A DNA stretch of 64,000 nucleotides, from positions 80,497 to 144,496 of the forward strand of contig NZ_JACJVC010000007.1 in the NCBI RefSeq assembly GCF_023369555.1, read 5' to 3'. Shown here one piece after another: positions 46,934-55,350 of this stretch; the stretch's first letter is position 1; every line of letters begins with the position of its first letter. This DNA is from Actinomyces sp. AC-20-1 (GTDB lineage Bacteria > Actinomycetota > Actinomycetes > Actinomycetales > Actinomycetaceae). Position numbers and translations under genes: made by a program. The notes beneath the pieces are model-generated. The model had not been told where the DNA came from. It searched no databases and saw only the letters and a program-made list of their open reading frames with translations.

Positions 46934-48649
46934 TCAGACGCCGAGCACGGCCCTGAGGTCGTTCTTGATGCGCTCCAGACGGTCGGCGGCCGTGCGGCGG
47001 GCCACCTCGACGGGCTCGTCGACGGCGACCGGCACCACCACCTCGCAGTAGCACTTGAGCTTCGGCTCCGTGCCCGAGGGGCGGATGACGACGCGGTCGT
47101 CCGCCGCCGTCTTGAAGATGAGGCCGTCCGTCGGGGGCAGCTGGTTGCCGTTGCCGTCACTGGCGCCGTCAAGCAGGTCGAAGACGTCCACGACCGGCGA
47201 GCCCGCCAGGTGCGCCGGGCCGCCGCCCGCCCGCAGGCGCTCCATCGCGTCGGTGATGAAGGACAGGTCCTCCACGCGCACGCTCAGCGGGCTCGTGGCG
47301 TACAGGCCGTGCTCGCGGGCCAGGCGGTCGAGCAGGTCGAGCAGGCTGCGCCCCTGCTGCTTGAGCACCGAGGCCAGCAGCGCCAGGCGCACCGAGGCGG
47401 AGATGCCGTCCTTGTCCCGCACGTTCTTCGGGTCGACGCAGTATCCCAGGGCCTCCTCGTAGCCGAAGACGAGGCCGGGCACCCGGCTGATCCACTTGAA
47501 GCCCGTGAGCGTGATGCGGTGCCCCAGGCCGTGCGCCTGGGCGATGCGTCGCAGCAGGCGCGAGGAGACGATCGAGTTGGCCAGCACGCCGGTGCCGGCG
47601 AAGGCCGCCAGCTCGGCCGCCTGCTCACCCAGCAGTGAGCCCACCTCGTCGCCCGTGAGCTGGCGCCACCCGCCGGGCGCGTGCGGGTCCGGCACGGCCG
47701 CCGAGCAGCGGTCCGCGTCAGGGTCGTTGGCGATGACGAGGTCCGCGCCCACCTCGCGCGCCAGGGCCAGGGACAGGTCGAGGGCGCCGGGCTCCTCCGG
47801 GTTCGGGAAGGAGACCGTCGGGAAGTCCGGGTCCGGCTCGAACTGCTCGGGCACGACGACGACGTCGTCGAAGCCGACCCGCCTGAGGGCCTCCCGGCAG
47901 ATCTGCCCACCCACGCCGTGCATGGCGGTGAGCACGATCCTCAGGCTCGCGGCGGCGGGCACGCGCGAGACGCAGGCTGCGGCCGTGTACTCCTCGATGA
48001 GCTCCTCACCGACCTCCTCCCAGCCGGACCCGGGCCTGGGCACGCTGGCCAGCGGGCCGACGGCGGCGATGGCCTCGGCGATGGCGGCGTCGTAGGGCGG
48101 CACGATCTGGGCGCCCTGACCGGAGTCGGTGACCGCACGTCCACCCAGGTAGACCTTGTAGCCGTTGTCCTGAGGCGGGTTGTGCGAGGCGGTGACCATG
48201 ACACCGGCGTCGGCCCCCAGGCGCCGCAGCGCGAAGGCGAGGACCGGGGTGGGGCAGCAGCGGTCGAAGAGGACCGCCCGACCACCGGCACCGGTGACCA
48301 CGGCCGCGGTGTCGCGGGCGAAGACCTCGGAGCCGTGACGGGCGTCGTAGCCGATGACGACGCTGAAGTCCTCGCCGAGCCGGCCCCTGAGGTAGGCGGC
48401 CAGCCCCGCCGCGGCGCGGATGACGACGACGCGGTTCATGCGGTTCGGCCCGCCGCCCAGGCGTCCGCGCAGCCCGGCGGTGCCGAACTGGAGGGTGCCC
48501 GAGAAGGCGTCGGTCAGCTCGGCGGTGGCCGACGCGTCACCGGCCTCGTGGGCCGCCAGGAGGGAGGAGAGCTCTGCGCGGGTGACGGCGTCCGGGTCCT
48601 CGTTGATCCAGGCGCTGACCTCGTCGATGAGGGAAGGGGTCTCAGTCAT
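46934..48649 (-). CDS. Phosphohexomutase (phosphoglucomutase/phosphomannomutase family)
   Basis: A 571-residue alpha-D-phosphohexomutase interconverting hexose-6- and hexose-1-phosphates. The active-site phosphoserine loop is MVTASHNPPQDNGYKVY; metal-binding NDPDADRCS, sugar-binding GYEEALGYC and the C-terminal phosphate loop RPSGTEPKLK are all present. The N-terminus has the FGTAGLRGRLGGGPNRMN motif usual for PgmB/ManB type long mutases. ATG with a -10 6 nt upstream. It could provide mannose-1-phosphate to ManC or glucose-1-phosphate to glycogen or galactose pathways; specificity cannot be read from sequence. Confidence 0.93.
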   Translation of the reverse strand: MTETPSLIDEVSAWINEDPDAVTRAELSSLLAAHEAGDASATAELTDAFSGTLQFGTAGLRGRLGGGPNRMNRVVVIRAAAGLAAYLRGRLGEDFSVVIGYDARHGSEVFARDTAAVVTGAGGRAVLFDRCCPTPVLAFALRRLGADAGVMVTASHNPPQDNGYKVYLGGRAVTDSGQGAQIVPPYDAAIAEAIAAVGPLASVPRPGSGWEEVGEELIEEYTAAACVSRVPAAASLRIVLTAMHGVGGQICREALRRVGFDDVVVVPEQFEPDPDFPTVSFPNPEEPGALDLSLALAREVGADLVIANDPDADRCSAAVPDPHAPGGWRQLTGDEVGSLLGEQAAELAAFAGTGVLANSIVSSRLLRRIAQAHGLGHRITLTGFKWISRVPGLVFGYEEALGYCVDPKNVRDKDGISASVRLALLASVLKQQGRSLLDLLDRLAREHGLYATSPLSVRVEDLSFITDAMERLRAGGGPAHLAGSPVVDVFDLLDGASDGNGNQLPPTDGLIFKTAADDRVVIRPSGTEPKLKCYCEVVVPVAVDEPVEVARRTAADRLERIKNDLRAVLGV

Positions 48650-48655
48650 GCTGCG

Positions 48656-48661
48656 AACGTA
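48656..48661 (-). promoter_or_regulatory. -10 element of the phosphohexomutase gene (leaderless arrangement)
   Basis: Minus strand TACGTT, 6 nt, ATG at 48649. Confidence 0.55.
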
Positions 48662-48814
48662 CCGGCCCGGACCGGCGGTGGGAGGTGATCGTGACCGCCC
48701 TCATGGGTTATCCGGGACACAGGGACTTTGTGCCCGCCTCGCGTCGGTGGGCGACGACGACGGGCGCCCCCGCCCCTGGGCGACAACACCCGCGTCATGC
48801 GCGAGGATCGCCCC

Positions 48815-49609
48815 ATGGCACCACGAGAGCACAGAGAACACCGAGAGTCCTACCGCAAGGGGCCCGTGCTGCTGCGCGGCTCCCAGATCCCCGCCGAGAC
48901 CACCGACGCGCGCCTGCTCACCAGCCGCGACGGCACCGACTGGCTCCACGCGGACCCGTGGCGGGTGCTGCGCATCCAGTCGGAGTTCGTCGAGGGCTTC
49001 GGCGCGCTCGCCGAGCTGGGCCCCGCCATCAGCGTCTTCGGCTCGGCCCGCACGACGCCGCAGGACCCCGCCTACGCCCTGGCCTCGCAGGTCGGCGCGG
49101 GACTGGCGCGCCACGGCTACGCCGTCATCACCGGCGGCGGCCCCGGCATCATGGAGGCGGCGAACAAGGGGGCGCACGAGGCCGGGGGCGTGAGCGTCGG
49201 CCTCGGGATCGAGCTGCCCTTCGAGCAGGGCATGAACGAGTACGTCGACCTCGGGATCAACTTCCGCTACTTCTTCGCCCGCAAGACGATGTTCGTCAAG
49301 TACTCCGACGGCTTCGTCGTCATGCCCGGCGGCTTCGGCACGATGGACGAGCTCTTCGAGGCGCTCACGCTCGTCCAGACGCAGAAGGTCGACGGCTTCC
49401 CCGTGGTGCTCGTGGGCACCTCCTTCTGGGGCGGTCTCATGGACTGGGTGCGGGGCGCCCTCGTGGGAGCCGGGGTCATCTCGCCCGGGGACGTCGACCT
49501 CGTGCACGTCGTCGACACTGCCGAGGAGGCCGTGGAGTACGTCGTCGGGGCCGCGCGCCGCCTGCGGGCCGACCAGGCAGTCTGGGCAGTCCGGGCCGCC
49601 CGGGCCTGA
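48815..49609 (+). CDS. LOG-family (TIGR00730) Rossmann-fold protein
   Basis: A 264-residue member of the family often mislabelled lysine decarboxylase; characterized members are nucleoside-5'-monophosphate phosphoribohydrolases (cytokinin activation). Signatures: GGGPGIMEAANKGA and PGGFGTMDELFEALTLVQ, the catalytic PGGxGTxxE type (here Asp-Glu). The ATG at 48815 has GAGGA at a suitable distance; ATG 48797 would add six residues. The N-terminus is charged and variable. It diverges from the phosphomutase gene. Confidence 0.86.
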   Translation: MAPREHREHRESYRKGPVLLRGSQIPAETTDARLLTSRDGTDWLHADPWRVLRIQSEFVEGFGALAELGPAISVFGSARTTPQDPAYALASQVGAGLARHGYAVITGGGPGIMEAANKGAHEAGGVSVGLGIELPFEQGMNEYVDLGINFRYFFARKTMFVKYSDGFVVMPGGFGTMDELFEALTLVQTQKVDGFPVVLVGTSFWGGLMDWVRGALVGAGVISPGDVDLVHVVDTAEEAVEYVVGAARRLRADQAVWAVRAARA

Positions 49610-49784
49610 CGGGCCTGGCAGGGGCCGGCCCACTCCCGGCCGGTCCGGCGCCGGGCGCGTGGGCCGCCCGTGCCCGTCCCCGGGTCCGAGTGGATTTCGC
49701 CACGAAGCGCCCACTACGGCCGCCAGGTGGCCTAAGATGCTAGGAATCGCGCGACTAGCGCGCTCTTCACCGAAAGGGGATCAC

Positions 49785-49952
49785 ATGGCTGCCATGAAGC
49801 CCAGGACGGGTGACGGCCCGCTCGAGGTCGTCAAGGAGGGTCGCTCGATCATCATGCGGGTCCCGCTCGAGGGAGGCGGCCGTCTCGTCGTCGAGATCAG
49901 CCCCGACGAGATCAAGCAGCTCCAGGAGGCCCTGGGCTCTGTCAAGATCTGA
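49785..49952 (+). CDS. DUF3117 family protein
   Basis: A 55-residue actinobacterial protein (MAAMKPRTGDGPLEVVKEGR, then RLVVEISPDEIKQLQEAL). The family is nearly invariant across actinobacteria and of unknown function. AAGGGG precedes the ATG. It lies just upstream of the methyltransferase-tatB-mrp cluster, as in mycobacteria. Confidence 0.92.
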   Translation: MAAMKPRTGDGPLEVVKEGRSIIMRVPLEGGGRLVVEISPDEIKQLQEALGSVKI

Positions 49953-49970
49953 CTCAGTGAGGACGTCAGT

Positions 49971-50000
49971 GACGATCTGATCCTGGACGATCTGATCCTG
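49971..50000. repeat. 15-bp tandem duplication after DUF3117
   Basis: GACGATCTGATCCTG occurs twice in direct, perfect tandem (49971-49985, 49986-50000), just past the DUF3117 stop. No role apparent. Confidence 0.8.
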
Positions 50001-50057
50001 CACCACGAGGCGGCTCGCAGCGGGGCAAGGGCCCCGCGGGCTGAGCCTCCGGCACGT

Positions 50058-50099
50058 CGAGACGGGGCCGGGTCCCAGGGAGGACCCGGCCCCGTCTCG
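50058..50099. terminator. 18-bp hairpin between DUF3117 and methyltransferase genes
   Basis: CGAGACGGGGCCGGGTCC (50058-50075) is fully complementary to 50082-50099, loop 6 nt, between convergent genes. No T-tract. Confidence 0.75.
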
Positions 50100-50151
50100 T
50101 CACCGCCTCACGGCCCCGACGCCGGTCACGCGACGCCCGCGTGCGCCGGGC

Positions 50152-50787
50152 TCAGGCGCGGCGCACCGCCGCCAGCAGCCCGTCACCCACCGGCAGCAGG
50201 CAGACCACCAGGTCCTCGCGCTCACGCAGCGCCTTGCCCAGCTCGCGGGCCGCGACCGTCGCCGCGTCACGACGGGCCGGGTCCGCCACGTGGTCGTTCC
50301 ACAGCGCCCTCGTCACCGCCAGCACCCCGCCGACGCGGAGCATGCGCAGCGCCTCCTGCGTGAGAGCCGCCGCCTCCTGCGGGTCGACGTCGAGCACCAC
50401 CATGTCGTAGGAGCGCGCCGCCATCCGCGGCATGACGTCCGAGGCCCGCCCCTGGATCACGCGCGTGCGCGAGCCCGGGTACCCGGCCGCGTCGAAGGCC
50501 CGGCGGGCCTCGCGCTGGACCTCGGCCTCGACGTCGATCGTCGTGAGCACACCGTCCGGGCCCATCCCCTGAAGCAGCCACAGCCCCGAGACCCCCGTGC
50601 CGGTGCCGACCTCGGCCACCGAGCGGGCGCCGACGGAGGCCGCCAGCGTGCTGAGCAGGGCGCCGGTGGCGGGGGAGACCGGGCTGACCCCCAGCTCGAT
50701 GCCGCGCCGCCTGGCCTGCGCCTGCGCCTCGGCCTCGAGGGGGAACTCCTCCGTGTAGGACCAGCTCAGCGTCTTGTCACCGCTCAT
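50152..50787 (-). CDS. SAM-dependent O-methyltransferase (methyltransferase family 3)
   Basis: A 211-residue class I methyltransferase. The SAM-binding motif I is VAEVGTGTGVSGLWLL (about residues 58-73), motif II TTIDVEAE, and VLDVDPQEAAALTQEALRMLR matches the catechol-OMT-like family metal/substrate region. The ATG at 50787 has GAGGGAG upstream. In mycobacteria a homologue lies beside sigE; here sigE is absent and the divergent neighbour is tatB. Substrate unknown. Confidence 0.86.
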   Translation of the reverse strand: MSGDKTLSWSYTEEFPLEAEAQAQARRRGIELGVSPVSPATGALLSTLAASVGARSVAEVGTGTGVSGLWLLQGMGPDGVLTTIDVEAEVQREARRAFDAAGYPGSRTRVIQGRASDVMPRMAARSYDMVVLDVDPQEAAALTQEALRMLRVGGVLAVTRALWNDHVADPARRDAATVAARELGKALREREDLVVCLLPVGDGLLAAVRRA

Positions 50788-50975
50788 GGGTGCTCCCTCT
50801 CTCCCGTCAGGCGCGTGCGGGCCGCGCGCGCCGCCGCCATTGTCCCAGGTCCGCGGCCCCGCGGGGGGCGGCACGGGCACGGCGTGGGACGACGGGGACC
50901 CGTCAGCCGGTATCGCCCTGGGCGGATACGGCAGGAGCGGGGCGGACAGCGGCCGGGAGGCCCCCGCCGTCTCCC

Positions 50976-50981
50976 TATACT
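50976..50981 (+). promoter_or_regulatory. -10 element of tatB (leaderless arrangement)
   Basis: TATACT, 6 nt, GTG at 50988; the best match to the -10 consensus in this set. Confidence 0.65.
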
Positions 50982-50987
50982 GACCGG

Positions 50988-52091
50988 GTGCTTGGCATCT
51001 CAGGGAATGAGTTCATCGTCCTCCTGCTGGTGCTGGTGGTCGTCATCGGCCCCCAGCGCCTGCCGGAGTACACCCGAAAACTGACCCAGTGGGTGCGCCA
51101 GCTGCGCCTCTTCCTCGACAACGCCAAGGCCCAGATCGCCGAGGAGGTCGGTCCCGAGCTCGCCGACCTCAACCTCCAGGACCTCAACCCCCGCAACTAC
51201 GACCCGCGCAAGATCGTGCGCGACGCCCTGGGCGAGGACCTCGACGCGATCCGCCGGGACCTGTCCCAGCCCTTCGAGTCCTTCGCCTCCGCCGCCAAGG
51301 AGTCCGGTGACGCCGCCGCCAAGGCTGTCAAGGAGGACACCCGCTCCCGCCACGGCAGCAAGTCCCTGTCCTCGATGATCGACGACAAGGCCGAGGAGAC
51401 CCGCAAGGCGGCCAACCCCAAGGTGGCGGCGGCCGGAGCGGCCACCGCGGCAGCGGGGGCCAAGGTTGCCGCTGCCGCGGCACAGCGTGAGAGCCTGGAG
51501 GAGGCCGCCGCCGAGGCCGACGCCGTCACCGTGGAGATGCCCCAGGTCGCCGCCCCGGAGGCCGCGAGCACTGAGGACGCCCCGGTCGCGCAGGAGCCCG
51601 TCGACGCGCTCACTGACGAGCAGGCCGAGGCCGCCGTCGGTGCCGCCCGCGGCGCCGGGGTCCTGCCCGGGCTGACCGAGGAGAGCACCACCAGGCACCG
51701 CGCCGCCCGCGCTCTCGCTGACGACGCCGCCTTCGCCGTCGTGCCCGACGACGAGCCTCAGGCCGCCGAGGAGGAACCGGCCCGTGAGGGCGAGCCGGAC
51801 GGGGACGCCGTCCAGGAGTCCCCGGAGCCCCGGCAGGAGGCCGCCCCTGAGCAGGTCGAGGACCCCGAGCGCCGCGGGCTCATCTCCGGCGCGGTCGGCG
51901 CCGTCGTCGGTGCCGCCCAGGCCGTCGAGGGGGCCGTGGACCTCGTGCCGGACGAGGAGATCCCCTCCACCCTCGTCGCCGGGGCCCCCCGGGCGGCGCG
52001 CGTGCGGCCGCTGTCCCCGCGCGACGTCGTGCGCGCCTCCGCCGCTGCCGCCCGCACCTCGCGCGAGGCGCTGACCGCCGCCGTCGACTGA
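50988..52091 (+). CDS. tatB: Sec-independent translocase subunit TatB with long C-terminal extension
   Basis: A component of the twin-arginine export receptor. The first ~45 residues are canonical: ISGNEFIVLLLVLVVVIGPQRLPEYTRKL, with the helix, the GP hinge and the amphipathic helix. After an alpha-helical stretch to about residue 130, the remaining ~235 residues are an acidic, Ala/Glu-rich, low-complexity tail, giving 367 residues where TatB is usually 100-170. The GTG at 50988 is set by the -10 spacing. tatA and tatC are not in the window. Confidence 0.88.
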   Translation: MLGISGNEFIVLLLVLVVVIGPQRLPEYTRKLTQWVRQLRLFLDNAKAQIAEEVGPELADLNLQDLNPRNYDPRKIVRDALGEDLDAIRRDLSQPFESFASAAKESGDAAAKAVKEDTRSRHGSKSLSSMIDDKAEETRKAANPKVAAAGAATAAAGAKVAAAAAQRESLEEAAAEADAVTVEMPQVAAPEAASTEDAPVAQEPVDALTDEQAEAAVGAARGAGVLPGLTEESTTRHRAARALADDAAFAVVPDDEPQAAEEEPAREGEPDGDAVQESPEPRQEAAPEQVEDPERRGLISGAVGAVVGAAQAVEGAVDLVPDEEIPSTLVAGAPRAARVRPLSPRDVVRASAAAARTSREALTAAVD

Positions 52092-52127
52092 CCCCCGCCC
52101 GGGCCGTGAGCGACCGTGAGGGGACGC

Positions 52128-53276
52128 TCAGCCCACCGGGCTGATACCGAGCCGCATCCCGGCCAGACCCCGCCGGGTGCGGCCCAGGCGCTGCGCCACC
52201 TCGCTCAGGGCGAGGGCCGCCGGTGCGTCGGCCGGGGGACGCCCGCCGTCGGCCACCGTCACCGGCACACCGCAGTCGGAGCCCTCGCGCAGCCGGATGT
52301 CGAGCGGCAGCTGGGCGAGCAGCGGCACCTCGTAGCCGAGCGTCTGGGACAGCGACGCCGAGACGGCCTCGCCCCCGCCCGCGCCGAAGATCTCCAGGCG
52401 CGAGCCGTCCGCCTGGGGCAGGTAGGACATGTTCTCAATGACCCCGGCGACCTTCTGCCTCGTCTGCGTCGCGATGAGGCCCGTGCGCTCAGCGACCTCG
52501 GCCGCCGCCGTCTGCGGGGTCGTCACCACGAGGACCTGCGCGTTCGGCAGCAGCTGCGCCACGGAGATCGTCACGTCGCCCGTGCCGGGCGGCAGGTCGA
52601 GCAGCAGCACGTCCAGGTCGCCCCAGAACACGTCCGTGAGGAACTGCTGGACGGCGCGGTGCAGCATGGGGCCGCGCCAGACGACCGGCTGCTTGTCCTC
52701 CACGAACATGCCGATGGAGATGACCTTCACCCCGTGGGCCACCGGCGGCACGATCATGCCGTCGAGCTGGGTGGGCACGTGGCTGACGCCCAGCATCCGG
52801 GGGATGGAGAAGCCGTAGATGTCCGCGTCGACGACGCCGACGCTCAGGCCCTGGGACGCCAGGGCCGCCGCGAGGTTCGCCGTGACCGAGGACTTGCCGA
52901 CCCCGCCCTTGCCCGAGGTGACCGCGTACACGCGCGTGAGGCTGCCCGGCTTGGTGAAGGGCACCTCCGGCTCCGCCTGGCCGCCGCGCAGGCGCACGCG
53001 CAGCTCGGCGCGCTGCTCGTCGGTCATGACGCCCATCCGCACCCGCACGCCGGTGACGCCCGGCAGGGCGCCGACCTCCCGCTCGGTGTCCGCGGTGATG
53101 GTCTCGCGCAGGGGGCAGCCGGCCACGGTCAGCAGGACGCCGACGGTGACGACGCCGTCGGCGCCGACCTCGACGGACTCGACCATGCCGAGCTCGGTGA
53201 TGGGCCTGCGGATCTCCGGGTCGTTGACCCGGCCCAGGGCCTCGCGGACCTGCTCTTCAGTGGGGATCGTGGGCAT
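52128..53276 (-). CDS. mrp: Mrp/NBP35 (ApbC) family ATP-binding protein
   Basis: A 382-residue P-loop ATPase implicated in Fe-S cluster carriage. It has an N-terminal DUF59/MIP18 domain (about 1-95, with VAGCPLRETI), then the deviant Walker A VTSGKGGVGKSS (about 122-133), DADIYGFSIPRMLG, and LLLDLPPGTGDV. The CxxC seen near the C-terminus of many Mrp proteins is absent, as in other actinobacterial homologues I recall. ATG supported by the -10 spacing. It converges with tatB. Confidence 0.93.
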   Translation of the reverse strand: MPTIPTEEQVREALGRVNDPEIRRPITELGMVESVEVGADGVVTVGVLLTVAGCPLRETITADTEREVGALPGVTGVRVRMGVMTDEQRAELRVRLRGGQAEPEVPFTKPGSLTRVYAVTSGKGGVGKSSVTANLAAALASQGLSVGVVDADIYGFSIPRMLGVSHVPTQLDGMIVPPVAHGVKVISIGMFVEDKQPVVWRGPMLHRAVQQFLTDVFWGDLDVLLLDLPPGTGDVTISVAQLLPNAQVLVVTTPQTAAAEVAERTGLIATQTRQKVAGVIENMSYLPQADGSRLEIFGAGGGEAVSASLSQTLGYEVPLLAQLPLDIRLREGSDCGVPVTVADGGRPPADAPAALALSEVAQRLGRTRRGLAGMRLGISPVG

Positions 53277-53282
53277 GGTGCC

Positions 53283-53288
53283 ATCGTA
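53283..53288 (-). promoter_or_regulatory. -10 element of mrp (leaderless arrangement)
   Basis: Minus strand TACGAT, 6 nt, ATG at 53276. Confidence 0.6.
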
Positions 53289-53358
53289 GGGGAGAGGACC
53301 GGGCCCGCCGCGGGCCCGGGGGTGGATGGGACGAGCCTCTCGTCAGGCGCCGGCAGGC

Positions 53359-53973
53359 TCAGCCGGCCGCCTCGGCGCCGGCCGGCCCCGGCTCCCGGTC
53401 CGGCTCGTCCTGCGCCTCGTGCTCGGCCCACTCGTCCGCCAGCTCCTCGACGATCTCGCCGACGATCTCCTCGCGCGAGCGGCGCTCCTCCTCCAACAGC
53501 TCGGCGAGCATGTCTCGCAGCTCACCGCGCACGAAGTCGCGGGTCGCCACCTCGTTCATCGCCAGGCGCAGCGAGGCGATCTCACGGGTGAGGTACTCCG
53601 TGTCCTCCAGGTTCGCCTGGGCGCGCTGACGGTCCTGCTCGGCCGTCACCCGGTCGCGGTCGTCCTGCCGGTTCTGGGCCAGGAGGATGAGCGGCGCCGA
53701 GTAGGAGGCCTGCAGCGAGAGCATGAGCGTCAGGGCCGTGAAGCCGAGCTCGGCCTTGTCGAAGCGCCACGAGGCCGGGGCGAAGGTGTTCCACGCCATC
53801 CACACGACGACGAAGAGCGTGAGCCAGATGAGGAAGGTCGGCGTGCCCGAGAAACGGGCGATCGCCTCGGCCACGCGCCCCGAGGTGTCGGAGGTGGCGT
53901 GCTTGCGCGGACGCATCCAGCGCAGCCGGCGGGCGCGGCCCTCCTCCAGCGGCTGGTCCAGCTGCTCAGGCAT
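53359..53973 (-). CDS. DUF1003 membrane protein
   Basis: A 204-residue protein with two central membrane helices (about 42-65 and 78-98) including WMAWNTFAPASWRFDKAELGFTAL..LMLSLQASYSAPLILLAQNRQ, the DUF1003 pattern, flanked by a basic N-terminus and a long acidic coiled C-terminus. Its start lies 8 bp inside the end of the CBS/MgtE-N gene, so the two are coupled. Since the upstream protein lacks a membrane channel, DUF1003 might be its membrane partner; that is inference. Confidence 0.88.
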   Translation of the reverse strand: MPEQLDQPLEEGRARRLRWMRPRKHATSDTSGRVAEAIARFSGTPTFLIWLTLFVVVWMAWNTFAPASWRFDKAELGFTALTLMLSLQASYSAPLILLAQNRQDDRDRVTAEQDRQRAQANLEDTEYLTREIASLRLAMNEVATRDFVRGELRDMLAELLEEERRSREEIVGEIVEELADEWAEHEAQDEPDREPGPAGAEAAG

Positions 53974-55273
53974 TGGCGCTCCTCTCGATCATCTCGTCGG
54001 TCACGGCGTCGTCGGCCTCGCGCCAGTCGTCCGGCATGAGGTGGTCCAGGACGTCGTCGACGGACACCGCGCCCAGCAGGCGCCCGGCCTCGTCCTGGAC
54101 CGGCAGCGCCGTGAGGTTGTAGGTCGCCAGCAGGCGCGTGACCGTGCCGATGGAGTCCCCGGGCAGCACGACGTCGAGGTCCTTGTCGAGGATCGAGCCC
54201 AGCGGCTGCTGCGGGCGCTCGCGCAGGGCCCGCTGCAGGTGCACCATCCCCAGGAAGCGTCCGGCGGGCGTCTCCAGGGGCGGGCGGCACACGAAGGCCA
54301 CCGCCGCCAGCGCCGGCGCAGTCTCCGCCTTGCGGGCCTGGGCGAGGAAGGTCGCCACCGTGGCCTCGGGCGGCAGGATGATCGGCTCGGTCGTCATGAG
54401 TCCACCGGCGGTGTAGCCGTCATAGGTGAGCAGGCGGCGCACGTCCTCGGCCTCGTCCGGCTGCATGAGGTCCAGCAGGGCGTCCGCCTGGGCGGCCGGC
54501 AGCTCGGCCACGAGGTCGGCGGCGTCGTCGGGCTGCATCGCGTCCAGCACGTCCGCGGCCCGGGCGGCGTCGAGGGCGGAGATGAGGGCGACGGCCTCGT
54601 CGTCGCTCAGCTCCTCGACGGCGTCGGCCAGGCGGGCGTCCTCCAGCTCGGCGGCCACCTCCACCTGCCTCGCCAGGGGAAGGTCGGCCAGGACGTCGGC
54701 CAGGTCCGCCGGCTTGAGGTCCTCCATCGTCGCCAGCAGGGCGGTGGCGGACTGGGGCTCGAGGGACCCGGCCAGGCCCGTGACCTCGTCGGGGCGCACG
54801 ATGAAGGTCTCGCCGCGGCGCAGGCCCAGCGGCCCGGAGGAGGCCCGCTGGACGAACAGGCGCGTGACCTTCCAGTCGCGGTTGCGGTCCTTCTCGATGG
54901 CGACGTCGCGCACGCTCACCTGGCCCGAGCCGTCGCGCATCGTCACCACCCGGTCCAGCAGCTCGGAGAAGACGAGGGTCTCGACCGCGCGCTGCTCGAA
55001 GCGGCGGATGTTGACCAGGCCCGTGGTGATGACCTGGCCCGGGTTGATCGCCGTCACGCGCGAGAGCGGCAGGAACACCCGACGGCGGCCGGCCACCTCG
55101 ATGACGAGGCCGACGGCGCGCGGCTCGCCGCGGTGGGCCAGCAGCACGACGACGTCGTGGACCTTGCCGACGGCGTCGCCCAGCGGGTCGAAGACGCCCG
55201 TGCCGACGAGTCGGGCGACGAAGACGCGCGTCGCCGAGGGCCGGCTCGCGCTGCGGGTGCTCGTGTTCTCCAC
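53966..55273 (-). CDS. PRC-barrel, MgtE N-terminal and CBS domain protein without channel
   Basis: A 435-residue soluble protein. Residues ~15-80 and 90-150 are PRC-barrel-like beta segments (RVFVARLVGTGVFDPLG), ~165-290 is the helical MgtE N domain (LADVLADLPLARQVEVAAEL, LDAMQPDDAADLVAEL), and ~295-420 are two CBS repeats (DLDVVLPGDSIGTVTRLLATYNLTALPV). The five-helix Mg2+ channel of MgtE is missing. I choose GTG 55273 over GTG 55279 because a TAGGCT -10 lies exactly 6 nt before it, the rule seen at other leaderless genes here. A regulatory sensor role is possible. Confidence 0.85.
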   Translation of the reverse strand: MENTSTRSASRPSATRVFVARLVGTGVFDPLGDAVGKVHDVVVLLAHRGEPRAVGLVIEVAGRRRVFLPLSRVTAINPGQVITTGLVNIRRFEQRAVETLVFSELLDRVVTMRDGSGQVSVRDVAIEKDRNRDWKVTRLFVQRASSGPLGLRRGETFIVRPDEVTGLAGSLEPQSATALLATMEDLKPADLADVLADLPLARQVEVAAELEDARLADAVEELSDDEAVALISALDAARAADVLDAMQPDDAADLVAELPAAQADALLDLMQPDEAEDVRRLLTYDGYTAGGLMTTEPIILPPEATVATFLAQARKAETAPALAAVAFVCRPPLETPAGRFLGMVHLQRALRERPQQPLGSILDKDLDVVLPGDSIGTVTRLLATYNLTALPVQDEAGRLLGAVSVDDVLDHLMPDDWREADDAVTDEMIERSANA

Positions 55274-55279
55274 GGGCAC

Positions 55280-55285
55280 AGCCTA
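55280..55285 (-). promoter_or_regulatory. -10 element of the CBS/MgtE-N gene
   Basis: Minus strand TAGGCT, 6 nt, GTG at 55273. Confidence 0.55.
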
Positions 55286-55350
55286 TGCGCCCTCAGCGTG
55301 ACGGCGCCCTCGGTGCCCTGCCGCGCACGCCCGCGTGGGACGATGGCCTC

